Shown: positions 17,434 to 27,538 of the stretch, in pieces
Layout of the letters: each line of letters begins with the position of its first letter
How positions within the stretch are numbered: the first letter of the stretch is position 1
Notes under the pieces: generated by a model
What the model saw: the letters and a program-made list of their open reading frames with translations, nothing else
The model's database searches: none
What the model was told of the DNA's origin: nothing
Origin: Colwellia hornerae
GTDB taxonomy: Bacteria > Pseudomonadota > Gammaproteobacteria > Enterobacterales > Alteromonadaceae
NCBI RefSeq assembly: GCF_007954355.1
Contig: NZ_VOLR01000025.1
Coordinates: 1 to 64,000, forward strand
Reading direction: 5' to 3'
DNA length: 64,000 nt
Made by a program: the position numbers and the translations under genes

Positions 17434-17955
17434 TTAATTACCGGTATTATTTTGTACTGACAAATTAAACGTTTTTACATCACAGTTACTGAAGGCATCA
17501 CAACCTCTTATAATAAACCTTAAGCTTGATAGGTCTTTATCTTGAAAAGGCTGGCTCCCGACAGACTCGTTGCCAAAAGAGCAAGATAAGCTGTTGTTAT
17601 CAATTTTACATTGAACTTGACCTGTAGCGTTTGGGCAGAGTGAGAAAGAAGCGCTACCACATTTAAGCCCGGCTACTTTATTATTATCAGAATATACTTC
17701 ACCGTTAATCGATAAGTATAAATCTACTCTGTAAGCTGCAGAAGTCGGTGATACCCACTGAACTTCAAAATGAGTACCTTCTGTAACAGTAAGCTGCTCT
17801 CCTTGATAATAATCTCTTGAATCAAAGCGAATATTTTGTAAAGTAAAGCCCCCATCGCCGGATGGCAATACATTAATCTCTGGTGTTTTTTTATCAGCAC
17901 CGCCCCCGCAAGCACTTAGCACTAATAAAATAGTGGTTAATAAAATATTTTTCAT
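17434..17955 (-). CDS. hypothetical lipoprotein
   Basis: The 173-residue protein begins with a lipoprotein signal and lipobox (LLVLSACGGG; Cys about 16), so it is probably anchored in a membrane facing the periplasm. The mature part contains several cysteines (near CGSASFSLCPNATGQVQC and CDAFSNCDV) that could form disulphides, and looks beta-rich. No family is recognised. It stands alone between unrelated units. Confidence 0.6.
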   Translation of the reverse strand: MKNILLTTILLVLSACGGGADKKTPEINVLPSGDGGFTLQNIRFDSRDYYQGEQLTVTEGTHFEVQWVSPTSAAYRVDLYLSINGEVYSDNNKVAGLKCGSASFSLCPNATGQVQCKIDNNSLSCSFGNESVGSQPFQDKDLSSLRFIIRGCDAFSNCDVKTFNLSVQNNTGN

Positions 17956-18258
17956 AAATGTCCTTATTATTACATTAGATGTATTCCATTCTCGGCTACT
18001 CTGTCGCCAAAGAAGACATTAAGCTTTCTAGTTCGTCACGTCAAAAAAACGTACTAAAATCATCCTAATTAACTTAGTGTCTGGTGGCGTTTTGCCAGTT
18101 ACAGGACGTTTTATATCGTAAAATCAGCAGGTTAATTACTGCTATTAGTATTTTATCTGTTTACGCTTATGAATTACACGATAGAGTCATTCGACTCTAT
18201 CGCATTAGGATTACCATAAGACTTCTAATCGCTAAAGACGGTCATTTAAAATGCTCGA
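17956..18258. other. intergenic, nothing recognised
   Basis: About 300 bases with short plus-strand open stretches that lack a convincing start, ribosome site or family. Confidence 0.4.
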
Positions 18259-19194
18259 TTAGTAGACATCCGCTTGCGCTAAAATACCTTTGTTTATAAG
18301 TTCACTAAAGACATAGTTACACTTTATTTTTAAGTGCTCTCTAAGTAGGCGAACTGCCGGTGTAATGGTCTGTCTACTTGGGCAAATAATCCATAATTCT
18401 GTTGGCTTAGGTACAAAGCCAGTTAACAGTGTCACAAGTTGGTTACTTAGCAAGTCATGTGACATATCTAAACTAGATTTTACAGCTATTCCCTTGCCAC
18501 TTACACACCAACGCCTTACTAGATCAGCATCATTTGAAAGGCGATTACTTTTCATTTTGACTTTAATAGACTCACTTTTATAAGAAAATTCCCATACATC
18601 ATGAACAATGTCATGTAACTTATATAAAAGACCGTTATGTGTGGTCAAATCATTAGGATGCTTAGGTGTACCATGCGTTTTTAAGTACTGAGGTGTTGCA
18701 CAAATCACTCGTGGCACTTTACAGATTTTAAAACCATAAAGGTTGGCATCGTTTGGTGAACCATAACGCAAGGCAATATCAACGGGATCTCTATAAAAAT
18801 CGATATTACTATCACTGACATGCAATTTAACACTGATCCCTGGGTGCTCTTCCATAAATTCATCAAGCCAAGGTAATATTAAATTTCGGCCTAAATCTGA
18901 GGGGATAGATATTCTTAACTCACCGTCAATAATGTCTAAATCATCCTTAACGTTTTGCTTAGCTACGTCGAGCATTTGCAAGGCTTGCTGACAATTTGGA
19001 ATATACCTTTCACCTGCAACAGAGAGTCTTAAGCTTCGAGTTGTTCGTATAAATAGCTCAACGCCAAGCACACGTTCAACTCTTTTTATTGCTGCACTAG
19101 CTGTTGCTGTATGCATGTCTAAACTCTCTGCCGCTGCAGTAATACTGCGAAATTCTGCAACTTTTAAGATAACATTAAGATCTTCTAATAGCAT
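18259..19194 (-). CDS. LysR-family transcriptional regulator
   Basis: From the ATG at 19194 (the frame opens with TTG three codons earlier) the protein has 311 residues, normal for LysR. The N-terminal HTH is at about 2-60 (FRSITAAAESLDMHTATASA, then RVLGVELFIRTTRSLRLS). The substrate-binding-protein-like effector domain follows (SIPSDLGRNLILPWLDEF). It is divergent from a quinone-oxidoreductase-like gene 138 bases away, the usual position for a LysR activator of its neighbour. This subgroup often controls reductases for electrophiles or quinones, which is inference here. Confidence 0.85.
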   Translation of the reverse strand: MLLEDLNVILKVAEFRSITAAAESLDMHTATASAAIKRVERVLGVELFIRTTRSLRLSVAGERYIPNCQQALQMLDVAKQNVKDDLDIIDGELRISIPSDLGRNLILPWLDEFMEEHPGISVKLHVSDSNIDFYRDPVDIALRYGSPNDANLYGFKICKVPRVICATPQYLKTHGTPKHPNDLTTHNGLLYKLHDIVHDVWEFSYKSESIKVKMKSNRLSNDADLVRRWCVSGKGIAVKSSLDMSHDLLSNQLVTLLTGFVPKPTELWIICPSRQTITPAVRLLREHLKIKCNYVFSELINKGILAQADVY

Positions 19195-19332
19195 GATTGT
19201 CAAAAATTATTTGATAAAGATTCAATTATTATGCTGTTTCTATTTGAGTGGTCAAGTCATATCATTGTAATTAGGATAACAAATAACGTTAAATCCCCAT
19301 AATTAACAATTTTAAAGCTTTGGAGAAAAACC

Positions 19333-20358
19333 ATGAAAGCAGTTGGCTACATGCAATCATTACCAATTAGTAATCCAAAATCATTAATAGACATTGAACT
19401 ACCGCAACCTATAGCTTCGGGACATGACTTATTAGTACGTGTTATGGCTATTGCTGTTAACCCTGTCGACTATAAAATCCGTCAAAATGTTGCAGCACAG
19501 AACGATGAATATAAAGTGCTTGGTTGGGATGCTGTTGGTGAAGTCGTCGCCATAGGTGAGTCAGTCAGCAACTTTAAACCTGGCGATAAAGTCTTTTATG
19601 CCGGAGATTTAAATCGCCAAGGAAGTAACGCACAATATCAATTAGTTGATGAGCGTATCGTTGGTCATAAACCAAAAAGTTTATCTGCTGGTGAAGCCGC
19701 CGCATTACCATTAACTGCGATTACCGCTTGGGAATTATTGTTTGAGCGCTTATTAATCAAACAACAACATCCTGAGATAAAGAAAAAATCAAACGATATA
19801 ATTTTAATTGTTGGCGCGGCGGGAGGTGTTGGTTCGATTTTAGTTCAGTTAGCCAGTGCACTAACAGGGGCAACTGTCATTGCTACGGCGTCTCGTGATA
19901 GTTCTGCAAAATGGGTAAAAAAATTAGGGGCAGATTATGTTATCGATCACTCCAAACCATTAACAGCACAAATTGAACAATTAGCTATCGGGCAAGTAAC
20001 ACACGTTGCTAGTTTAACCCATACCGACTCCTATCTAGACAGCTTTGTTGAACTGTTAGCTCCAATGGGAAAGATAGCCTTAATTGACGATCCTAAGTCG
20101 CTTGATGTTAGTAAACTTAAGCTTAAAAGTTTGTCACTGCATTGGGAGTTTATGTTTACGCGTTCAATGTTCAAAACAACTGATATCAATGAGCAACATC
20201 ACTTACTTAACAAAATTTCAGACTTGATTGACCAAGGGTATATCCAAACTACGGTTGGTCAAAATTTAGGAAAAATTAATGCTAAAAATCTAAGAGCGGC
20301 CCATAAAATACTTGAATCGGGACAATCCATTGGAAAAATTGTTTTAGCCGACTTTTAA
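19333..20358 (+). CDS. zinc-type alcohol dehydrogenase-like / NADPH:quinone oxidoreductase
   Basis: The 341-residue protein belongs to the medium-chain dehydrogenase/reductase superfamily. It has the GroES-like N-terminal domain (MAIAVNPVDYKIRQN, VLGWDAVGEVVAIGESVSNF) and a Rossmann domain with IVGAAGGVGSILVQLA (about 157-172). The structural-zinc cysteines of true alcohol dehydrogenases are absent, so a zinc-free quinone or enone reductase is more likely. A GGAG ribosome site precedes the ATG. It is divergent from a LysR gene and followed by a yellow-like gene 76 bases on. Confidence 0.85.
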   Translation: MKAVGYMQSLPISNPKSLIDIELPQPIASGHDLLVRVMAIAVNPVDYKIRQNVAAQNDEYKVLGWDAVGEVVAIGESVSNFKPGDKVFYAGDLNRQGSNAQYQLVDERIVGHKPKSLSAGEAAALPLTAITAWELLFERLLIKQQHPEIKKKSNDIILIVGAAGGVGSILVQLASALTGATVIATASRDSSAKWVKKLGADYVIDHSKPLTAQIEQLAIGQVTHVASLTHTDSYLDSFVELLAPMGKIALIDDPKSLDVSKLKLKSLSLHWEFMFTRSMFKTTDINEQHHLLNKISDLIDQGYIQTTVGQNLGKINAKNLRAAHKILESGQSIGKIVLADF

Positions 20359-20434
20359 AAGCGGCCCTGTAAATGTAAGAGACTCTCTAAGACGATTAAG
20401 TATAATGATTAATAACTTAATAATAGGTATAAAA

Positions 20435-21520
20435 ATGAAAAAATTACTTACAGTAATAGCTTATAGTATAGCATTACTTACTACCGCGACTGCATTAGCC
20501 GATAACAGCGACCTTCACACAGTCGCTACATTCGATGCTCAACACCCGCCAGGTAACATTGCTATTACGCCATCGGGAAGGAAATTTTTGTCGATACATG
20601 GGTTTTACGGACAAAAGCAAAAGATCATGGAACTTTTGGCCGACGGCACCACAAAACCTTATCCTAATGAAGAATGGGCCTATGCTTACAATAATGGTAA
20701 AGGTTTTTATGGTGTTCTGGGTATCAATGTATCAGCCGATGGTGTGTTATGGATGCTAGATACGTCAGGTCCTGATCATGCGGGGCGATTAGTGGGTTGG
20801 AATACGACTACTGAGCAGCTTGAGAAAATCATTTATCTAGCAAAGCCAACGATCACCGATACTTCGTTTCTAAACGACTTAGCCGTTGATAACAAGAATG
20901 GCTATATCTATATTGCTGACACGGCGCAAGGCAGCCAAGCGGCAATTATTGCTGTAAACCTTAAAACGGGTACCGCACGAAGAATACTGCAAGACAGCCA
21001 TTATACTACTGCCGAAAACATCGACATAGTTATTGAAGGTCGGACAATGAAAATTGGCGGGCAAGCGGCGCGTTTGGGAGTAAACCCAATCACCCTTGAG
21101 CCAAATGAAGACTGGTTATACTTTGGCTCTATGTCGGGCACATCGGTATATCGTGTGGCCACAAGCGCACTTATAAATGAAAGTCTGTCGAATAAAGAGC
21201 TAGAGGAAAAAGTTCAGCACTACGGTACTAAGCCTATTTCTGATGGTATTATTGTCGATGGTGGCGGTAATATATATGTCACCGACATTACTAACGGCGC
21301 TATTGGTGTGGTTAAACCTAGTGGCGATTACCAAGTATTATTTAAAGATGAACGTCTTGTCTGGCCTGATGGTTTTAGTTACGGAGCCGACGATAAAATT
21401 TACGTTACGGTTAATAAACTTCACCGTTCGCCGATACTCAACAAGGGTAAAGATGACAGCCAAGGGCAATATAGCGTACTTTCTTTTAAGCCCCTTGTTA
21501 AAGGTAAAGTGGGTCGTTAA
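20435..21520 (+). CDS. secreted major-royal-jelly / yellow-family protein
   Basis: From the ATG at 20435 (AGG before it, followed by a good signal peptide MKKLLTVIAYSIALL...ALA) the protein has 361 residues. It has the six-bladed propeller features of the MRJP/yellow family, related to SMP-30 lactonases: ISADG-type turns (NVSADGVLWMLDT), FLNDLAVDNKNGYIYIADTA near 165-185, and VDGGGNIYVTDITNGAIGV. Bacterial members are periplasmic or secreted and their substrates are mostly unknown. It is probably cotranscribed with the reductase upstream under the LysR regulator. Confidence 0.78.
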   Translation: MKKLLTVIAYSIALLTTATALADNSDLHTVATFDAQHPPGNIAITPSGRKFLSIHGFYGQKQKIMELLADGTTKPYPNEEWAYAYNNGKGFYGVLGINVSADGVLWMLDTSGPDHAGRLVGWNTTTEQLEKIIYLAKPTITDTSFLNDLAVDNKNGYIYIADTAQGSQAAIIAVNLKTGTARRILQDSHYTTAENIDIVIEGRTMKIGGQAARLGVNPITLEPNEDWLYFGSMSGTSVYRVATSALINESLSNKELEEKVQHYGTKPISDGIIVDGGGNIYVTDITNGAIGVVKPSGDYQVLFKDERLVWPDGFSYGADDKIYVTVNKLHRSPILNKGKDDSQGQYSVLSFKPLVKGKVGR

Positions 21521-21602
21521 TGCCCCACTCCTTGACTTATCAACACTAAGAAGCCTTTTTGCTGCTTTTAACCATTAAAAGACTTAGGATAATTATCAAT
21601 AC

Positions 21603-21634
21603 GAACGTCTACTTTATTAATAAAGCAGACGTTC
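21603..21634. terminator. hairpin terminator between convergent genes
   Basis: GAACGTCT (21603-21610) pairs with AGACGTTC (21627-21634) and CTTTA with TAAAG inside it, with one A/C mismatch and a TTAA loop. It lies between the yellow-like gene and the glutamate-synthase-like gene. Confidence 0.6.
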
Positions 21635-21786
21635 TATCCTAATATTGTCGCTGATAATATTAACGACCATATTGGAGATTTAATTGTCAATTTTTATTAA
21701 TAATTGATAATTAATATTGATAATTAAATGGGTCCTAAACCTCAGAGATAACGATAAAATATCATTAAGCAACCTTTCGGTATTAA

Positions 21787-23433
21787 TTAAAAAATTTGCT
21801 TAACCGCTAATTCAGGTGGTACTAAAGGTGCAATATCATTAACATAAAAAGTGTCGCTAGAGGCTTGATCCCACCACGTTAACCACATTCCAGTAATACT
21901 TTCTTGCGTTAACTGGCTCTCTTTTAGTTCGGGTACTGTGTGTGTATTAGATTCTAACATGCCGTTTGGTGTTCTACGTTTTATCATGTTGTAAGTTAAC
22001 TGAGAAACATCCTCTAGTCCCATGCTGCCCATTAGTTCAAAGAAGCTATTTAGGGTGTGATGATGAAATGAGGTTACACGTTTGCCTTTGACTGCTATAT
22101 CGATGGCTTTAGAACGGTTTTTATCTTGTGTAGCAACACCCGTTGGGCACATATTGGTATCACACTGCCTAGATTGAATACAGCCTAATGACATCATAAA
22201 TGTTCGGGCCGCGTTGACAATATCAGCGCCAAAGGCAACCTTGTTAAGCATGTCAAAACCAGAAGCTGTTTTACCGGCTGAAATCACCCGTATCTGTTTA
22301 CGTAGTCCTAATCCAACAAGTGCCTGATGAACAAAATAGGTTCCTTCCAAACAGGTCATACCAAGTCTGTTACTAAATTCCACTGGTGCGGCCCCTGTGC
22401 CCCCTTCTGCGCCATCAACCGTAATAAAATCAAGGTATATGTCACTTTCCAACATGGCTTTGCCAAGACATAAAAATTCAGCGGGGTTCCCAACACAAAG
22501 CTTAATGCCAATAGGCTTGCCACCACTTAACTCTCTAAGTTGGCTGACAAATGCAAGGAGTTCAAATGGACTATTGCATTCAGGGTTAATCGCCGGAGAG
22601 ACACAATCTTCTTCTTTACTAACACCTCTGATCAGTGCTATTTCATCGGTTATTTTAGCTTTAGGCAATACACCACCATGACCTGGTTTAGCGCCTTGTG
22701 ACAACTTTATTTCAATCATTTTTACTTGTGCTAATTGAGCCGTTTTAGCAAACATCGTAGGATTAAATCGCCCATTTTCATTTCGACAGCCAAAAAGCCC
22801 CGTACCTATTTGCCAAACCAAGTCTCCACCATGTTTTAAATGATAAGGGCTAACACCACCTTCACCAGTATTATGGTAAAAGCCACCCGCACTTGCGCCT
22901 AAATTCATCGCTTCGATAGCTTCTGCACTTAAAGAGCCATAACTCATTGCTGATATATTTAATCTTGACGCTTTATAGGGTTTTAAACATTGTAGCCCAC
23001 CGACTGTAACGTGCTTAGATTCATCCTTTATTGTTTTTGGTGCTAACGAGTGCCATATACTTTGATAGTTAGTTTGCATTAAATCTCGTTGAGTGCCAAA
23101 AGGAATGGTGTCTGTTACCGACTTTGCACGTCGATAAACGAGATCTCTTTGTTCACGATTAAAAGGCATTTCTTCGGTGTTATTTGCGATAAAATACTGT
23201 TGAACTTCTGTTCGTATCGATTCAAAGAAGTAACGAAAGTAAGCAAGAACAGGATACAGTCTATTTAAGGTATGCTTACTCAGGGTAAGATCATAGGCAC
23301 CTACTATTGAATAGATCAGGGTAAAAAACACCAAAAAACCAGGGAACCAGCCACCGATAGTATAAAGTAAGATAAAGCTGGCGATGTTACCTAGGGTTAA
23401 AACTTGCCAATAAAATTTTTGAGCTGAAGTCAT
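21787..23433 (-). CDS. FMN-binding glutamate synthase family protein
   Basis: From the ATG at 23433 (AGGAT site; the upstream ATG at 23478 has none) the protein has 548 residues. An N-terminal membrane segment pair (about 10-65) is followed by the glutamate-synthase alpha2-like FMN barrel (TVDGAEGGTGAAPVEFS; ISAGKTASGFDML). Cysteines that can hold a 3Fe-4S cluster occur in CIQSRQCDTNMCPTG. It lacks the glutaminase and large GOGAT domains, so it is the stand-alone archaeal-type/GltB2-like family rather than canonical GltB. The reaction in vivo is unproven. It lies downstream of a type II NADH dehydrogenase gene on the same strand. Confidence 0.85.
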   Translation of the reverse strand: MTSAQKFYWQVLTLGNIASFILLYTIGGWFPGFLVFFTLIYSIVGAYDLTLSKHTLNRLYPVLAYFRYFFESIRTEVQQYFIANNTEEMPFNREQRDLVYRRAKSVTDTIPFGTQRDLMQTNYQSIWHSLAPKTIKDESKHVTVGGLQCLKPYKASRLNISAMSYGSLSAEAIEAMNLGASAGGFYHNTGEGGVSPYHLKHGGDLVWQIGTGLFGCRNENGRFNPTMFAKTAQLAQVKMIEIKLSQGAKPGHGGVLPKAKITDEIALIRGVSKEEDCVSPAINPECNSPFELLAFVSQLRELSGGKPIGIKLCVGNPAEFLCLGKAMLESDIYLDFITVDGAEGGTGAAPVEFSNRLGMTCLEGTYFVHQALVGLGLRKQIRVISAGKTASGFDMLNKVAFGADIVNAARTFMMSLGCIQSRQCDTNMCPTGVATQDKNRSKAIDIAVKGKRVTSFHHHTLNSFFELMGSMGLEDVSQLTYNMIKRRTPNGMLESNTHTVPELKESQLTQESITGMWLTWWDQASSDTFYVNDIAPLVPPELAVKQIF

Positions 23434-23581
23434 TTTTAAATATCCTACTATATTTCTAATTTGCTTATTTAAACCCATTAATCAATGGGATAATATTATT
23501 TTTTGGTGCATGGAGTTAATAAATATGTGTAAGGTTTATAGACACTGAAAATCTTTATCAACAATGATTATCACCCACCAG

Positions 23582-24905
23582 CTAGTGTAATTTCAGGTTA
23601 GGCCTTAACGCTCTATTAACCCTGCCAACAAGGACAATGAGTAAGGTTTTTAACACACCAAAAAGGCTCACTTGGTGCATGCGGTATAACCCAATATAAA
23701 CAAGTCTTGCCAACTTACCTTATGAACATGCTGCGTTGATTAATGTTTCCCATTAGGCTACCTACTGCCGTATAAGATGACAATGACACCAAGGAGCCAT
23801 AATCGATATATTCATAGGCGACCAAGGGTTTTAATGCTAATTTAGCAATAATATTGGTAAAGACAGTCGATGCCATTTGATGTGCTGCTTGGGCCCTAGG
23901 GGGAACTTTTATCCCTTTTAATGTCGTGCATGAGGCGCAGTCGCCAAGGGCAAATATATCGGTATCTAAGGGCGTTTGCAGGAATGGATTAACCAGTAAT
24001 TGATTGTTCTTTGCACTTTCCAAACCACCAATAGCTTGCATGAAATCAGGTCCCTTTATACCCGCGGCCCAAACAGTAATGCTGCTAGCGATTTTACGAC
24101 CATCTTTTGTTATTACACTGTTAGCCGTAACTTCAGTAACCGTGGTGTTAGTATTTACGGTAATACCAAGCGCCTCTAGTTCTTGTTGCGCACTTTGCGC
24201 TATACGTTCAGGAAGTGCAGCAAGGATGCGAGGTCCTGCTTCTACAATATGAATATCTAGACTCTTTTTTGACAAATGGTCATATCCATAATTTTTCAGT
24301 AATTCAGAGGTTTTGACTATTTCTGCAGCAAGTTCTACACCTGTAGCACCACCGCCAATAATAGCAATATTGAGACTGCTGCGCGTTTCATCCCCTTTAA
24401 GTCGTAAAAAAGCATTGAGTAATTCAGTATGAAATCGCTCCGCATTTTCACAAGTATCAAGAAATGTACAATACTCTTTTGCCCCTAACGTATTAAAGTC
24501 ATTCGTTACAGACCCCAACGCAAATACTAATAATGAGTATTTCACTTGGTGGGCAGGAAAGATTAAATCGCCGTCTTGGTCATTTAATTGTTTTAAAAGT
24601 ACGTGTTTAGACTCTCGATTGAGTCCATCAACATTACCTAGCTGAAACAAAAAACCATTACGTGCACCATGGGATAAATAGTCAACACAATCTATATCTG
24701 CGTCAAGTGAACCTGAGGCGACTTCATGTAAAAGTGGTTTCCAAACATGTTTTCTATTTTGGTCGATTAAAATAATTTTTTGTTTGGTTTTGCGAAAATA
24801 CTTACCCAGTTTAGTGGCAAGCTCTAAGCCTCCTGCACCACCACCAATTATAACAATGGGGTCTGAAGCAAGGGTTGGTTTACGCCACCAAGGCCTGATT
24901 AACAT
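23582..24905 (-). pseudogene. ndh: type II NADH dehydrogenase with C-terminal frameshift
   Basis: The intact frame (23715-24905, 396 residues) has two dinucleotide-binding folds (IVIIGGGAGGLELATKLG near 18-35; IAIIGGGATGVELAAEI near 180-196) and the NDH-2 pattern WAAGIKGP ... FALGDCAS. It ends abruptly at [10 protein letters not shown]. The membrane-anchoring end of the family continues in the +1 frame, reading [20 protein letters not shown] and stopping at 23582-23584. One extra base (or two missing) near 23716-23720 therefore cuts about 43 residues. NDH-2 transfers electrons from NADH to quinone without pumping; losing the amphipathic C-terminus would weaken membrane binding. It may be a real mutation or a sequencing error. 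Confidence 0.8.
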
Positions 24906-24964
24906 TTTATTCGCTGATCCTTAAACTACAATAAGCCAACATCATTAAAAGCTAGCGTCATCGG

Positions 24965-25016
24965 TATTATATATACCCCAAGCTTAATCTATGCTTAAGC
25001 TAGAGGTATATAATAA
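24965..25016. terminator. nested inverted repeat, possible terminator
   Basis: AGCTTAA (24981-24987) pairs with TTAAGCT (24995-25001), and an outer TATATACC / GGTATATA pair encloses it. It lies downstream of the secreted-protein gene (ends 25165) and upstream of ndh, both on the minus strand, so it may stop the former or affect the latter's leader. Confidence 0.4.
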
Positions 25017-25164
25017 ACTATCATGCTACATTTATGAATGCATTAAGGATAAAGAGTGCCTGCGGGTTTATTTTAAATATTAGTCATTTCTTATTGCCTA
25101 TAAAGTCGTTAGTGTCGAGGCTAAATGACTTGTTCACTTCATTAGCGGCCTCATCAGCTAAAAG

Positions 25165-26160
25165 TTATAGATCTTTTATGTTGTTAAGATAATTTTTGTA
25201 GTTAGACTTTTTATCTTCGAATAACTTCAGTAAATCTAAAGTGACAAAAATACCATGTTGCTGATCGCTATTAGTGGTTAAACCAAAAGAATAAGTATTG
25301 TTTATGTGAAACATAACCCCGTGAGATACCGACTTAACTGAAACTCTATCGGCGTAGGTAGAAACGACTGAAAGTCCCAAAGGTATCTTTAACTGCCAGT
25401 AATTAATTCCCGCCCATTCGATAGCAAGTGCTTCTTTCATCTGTTCGCCATGGTCAGCATCAACACTATAATGCATGATAATAGAGGGATGCAGAGCAAA
25501 GTACTGTTTATTGGGCGGAGGAAGTAAACGGTTTTCTTTTAGCTTATCTTGGTAATACCAAGTATTAATGGCTAAATCTATAAAAGTTTGCGAGCGCGAA
25601 TTTTCAAAATAATTTGCCCATGCGGTGTTCTTTAAAGCTATGTTTATACCTGCTTTTGAATTGGCATATTGATAAGAAGATTCAAAAGGAGCAACAATTG
25701 CTTTATACAAATTATCAAAGAGGATCCTACAATTTTTGGGACCATAATCCTTACAGTCGACATTATCTAAAACTGCAATTTCATCATTATTGTACTTGAG
25801 ATGATATTTTCCAGTTTGGGTGTTTTTTGAGGCATTAATATTTTTAGGGTACGACAATGTGATTAACGATTCATAAGCATTATTAATGATCAAGTCACTA
25901 TCGACACCAAGTTTTTCTAAGGGTTTGACATGAAAAGAGAGTTTTTCCTTCCAGTTAATAAACCAAGCCTTCATCGCTTGATCGACCTCGGAGCCATCAA
26001 AAAGTTTATTACATATTTTCAAAGAAATATCATCGACCCCCTCATACATATCAGTAAACAATGTCCCTTTTGCAGGCGTGCGTTCTTGACAAACAAGCTC
26101 TTGCGAAAAAGAACATAAAGATATCAAGGAAAGAAAAATACCCATCAATAAATATTTCAT
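25165..26160 (-). CDS. hypothetical secreted protein
   Basis: The 331-residue protein starts with a clear signal peptide (MKYLLMGIFLSLISLCSFSQ) and is probably periplasmic. I recognise no family; residues 130-160 contain a Cys pair (NVDCKDYGPKNCRILF). Its ATG overlaps the stop of the upstream hydrolase-like gene as ATGA, so the two are translationally coupled and probably functionally linked. Confidence 0.65.
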   Translation of the reverse strand: MKYLLMGIFLSLISLCSFSQELVCQERTPAKGTLFTDMYEGVDDISLKICNKLFDGSEVDQAMKAWFINWKEKLSFHVKPLEKLGVDSDLIINNAYESLITLSYPKNINASKNTQTGKYHLKYNNDEIAVLDNVDCKDYGPKNCRILFDNLYKAIVAPFESSYQYANSKAGINIALKNTAWANYFENSRSQTFIDLAINTWYYQDKLKENRLLPPPNKQYFALHPSIIMHYSVDADHGEQMKEALAIEWAGINYWQLKIPLGLSVVSTYADRVSVKSVSHGVMFHINNTYSFGLTTNSDQQHGIFVTLDLLKLFEDKKSNYKNYLNNIKDL

Positions 26161-27188
26161 TGTTTATCCTCTTTGAAATATCGAATAAACCCGGTAATAG
26201 CTGTCACTAATCCCTTAATGTCAGCGGTAAAATTGCCTGTTTGTTGATAATGTTTAATTTTATTTAGCTCTCCTTGATAATGTTTAAATGCCTTATTAGC
26301 TTGTGTTTGCTCAGTCGAGCTGGGGTCGAAGTCATCGAGAAAAGCATAAAGTAAAGGATAAGATACTTTTGGATCTTCAATATAGCCTTTGATTGAATGG
26401 GTATTCTTGCGGCTAAATGCTTTGGTGACTATTTTTCGATATGCATTATCAAACGCTGCTTTACTTATCCAACGACCATTATTTTTAGGATCGAAGCGTC
26501 TAAATAGATCAAAAGCAATAGGGTCACACTCATGATAGATATTATAAAATTCATTCATTATTCCCCCAACACCGGGTTTAACAATAGATTGATAAGGTGA
26601 AGTTAAACCCGAGGCCCACGTGACTAAATCGCTAACATTAGCGAAACTCCAATAGGTAGATATTTGCGGTTGGCCAAGCGGTTTTTCATCGGGAAAGAGT
26701 TTATTTAATGAGTCATGCATTACTGACGTGCCAAGAGAATGCGTTAAAAAATGATAAGTCGTACCTGCGCCGTATTGAGCAAATATATTGACTAACTCTT
26801 TGATAACAAAGCCCCTAACGCTTTCACCAAATATAGACAAATACAGGATAACATCTAAGGCATGGGTATTTTCAAAGGTATCGCCACCCAAGTTGGCATC
26901 AATACCTATCAATTTATTCATTAAGTCAGGTGTATCGACACCCGCCAGCTGAGTTTTAATGAAGTGCTCAACCGTTTTACTGCTAGTTGAAATTTCCTTA
27001 CGAATTTTTTCAAATAGATGATCATAACTAATGCTATGAATGATCAATTCATTTTCAATTTTTAGTTTTTTATAACTTGGGTACCTGGCTAGGGCATTGT
27101 TAATAGATTCAACAACCTCTTCTTTGAAAGAGTCAGAGGTGTGCATTCCAATGCCATGCATTAAAATTAAGACGGGCTTATCGCTCAT
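26157..27188 (-). CDS. putative alpha/beta-hydrolase
   Basis: From the ATG at 27188 (GGAGA site; the frame opens with TTG at 27200) the protein has 343 residues. It shows alpha/beta-hydrolase hallmarks: an oxyanion strand VLILMHGIGMH near the N-terminus and a nucleophile elbow FLTHSLGTSVMHDSLN (THSLG in place of GHSLG). There is no signal peptide, so it is cytoplasmic. The substrate (lipid or ester) is not evident, and I cannot place the acid and His of the triad with certainty. It is coupled by ATGA to a secreted protein of unknown function. Confidence 0.65.
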   Translation of the reverse strand: MSDKPVLILMHGIGMHTSDSFKEEVVESINNALARYPSYKKLKIENELIIHSISYDHLFEKIRKEISTSSKTVEHFIKTQLAGVDTPDLMNKLIGIDANLGGDTFENTHALDVILYLSIFGESVRGFVIKELVNIFAQYGAGTTYHFLTHSLGTSVMHDSLNKLFPDEKPLGQPQISTYWSFANVSDLVTWASGLTSPYQSIVKPGVGGIMNEFYNIYHECDPIAFDLFRRFDPKNNGRWISKAAFDNAYRKIVTKAFSRKNTHSIKGYIEDPKVSYPLLYAFLDDFDPSSTEQTQANKAFKHYQGELNKIKHYQQTGNFTADIKGLVTAITGFIRYFKEDKQ

Positions 27189-27538
27189 TTTTTTCTCCAA
27201 ATATCGACGTCAATGTTAAATTAAATAGACTTTGCGAACGTGAAGATTCAGCCAAGTAAAAAGGAAAAGCGCTATCCTAGCTAAGTCAAATTGAATCCAT
27301 TTAAGTTCAGTAACCAACTATAGGTGCAGCTTATAAATTAAACAACAATACAGCACCATTAGTGCATGTTATATAGATTTTTTATAATAATCATAGCCTT
27401 AGCCGCTGACTGATTATCGCTTTGTTGAAGTGTACAATATCGCTATTTTGCGGTGAGTAATTCGCCATGCCCACTGATAAAAAGTTGACATGACTTTTAC
27501 TTAAACGATGATTTGATCCTTAACGCGCCTGATAAATT
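27189..27538. other. intergenic, nothing recognised
   Basis: About 350 AT-rich bases between two minus-strand genes; presumably the promoter of the hydrolase gene's neighbour lies elsewhere and this region carries the hydrolase promoter. No clear signal or terminator is seen. Confidence 0.35.
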
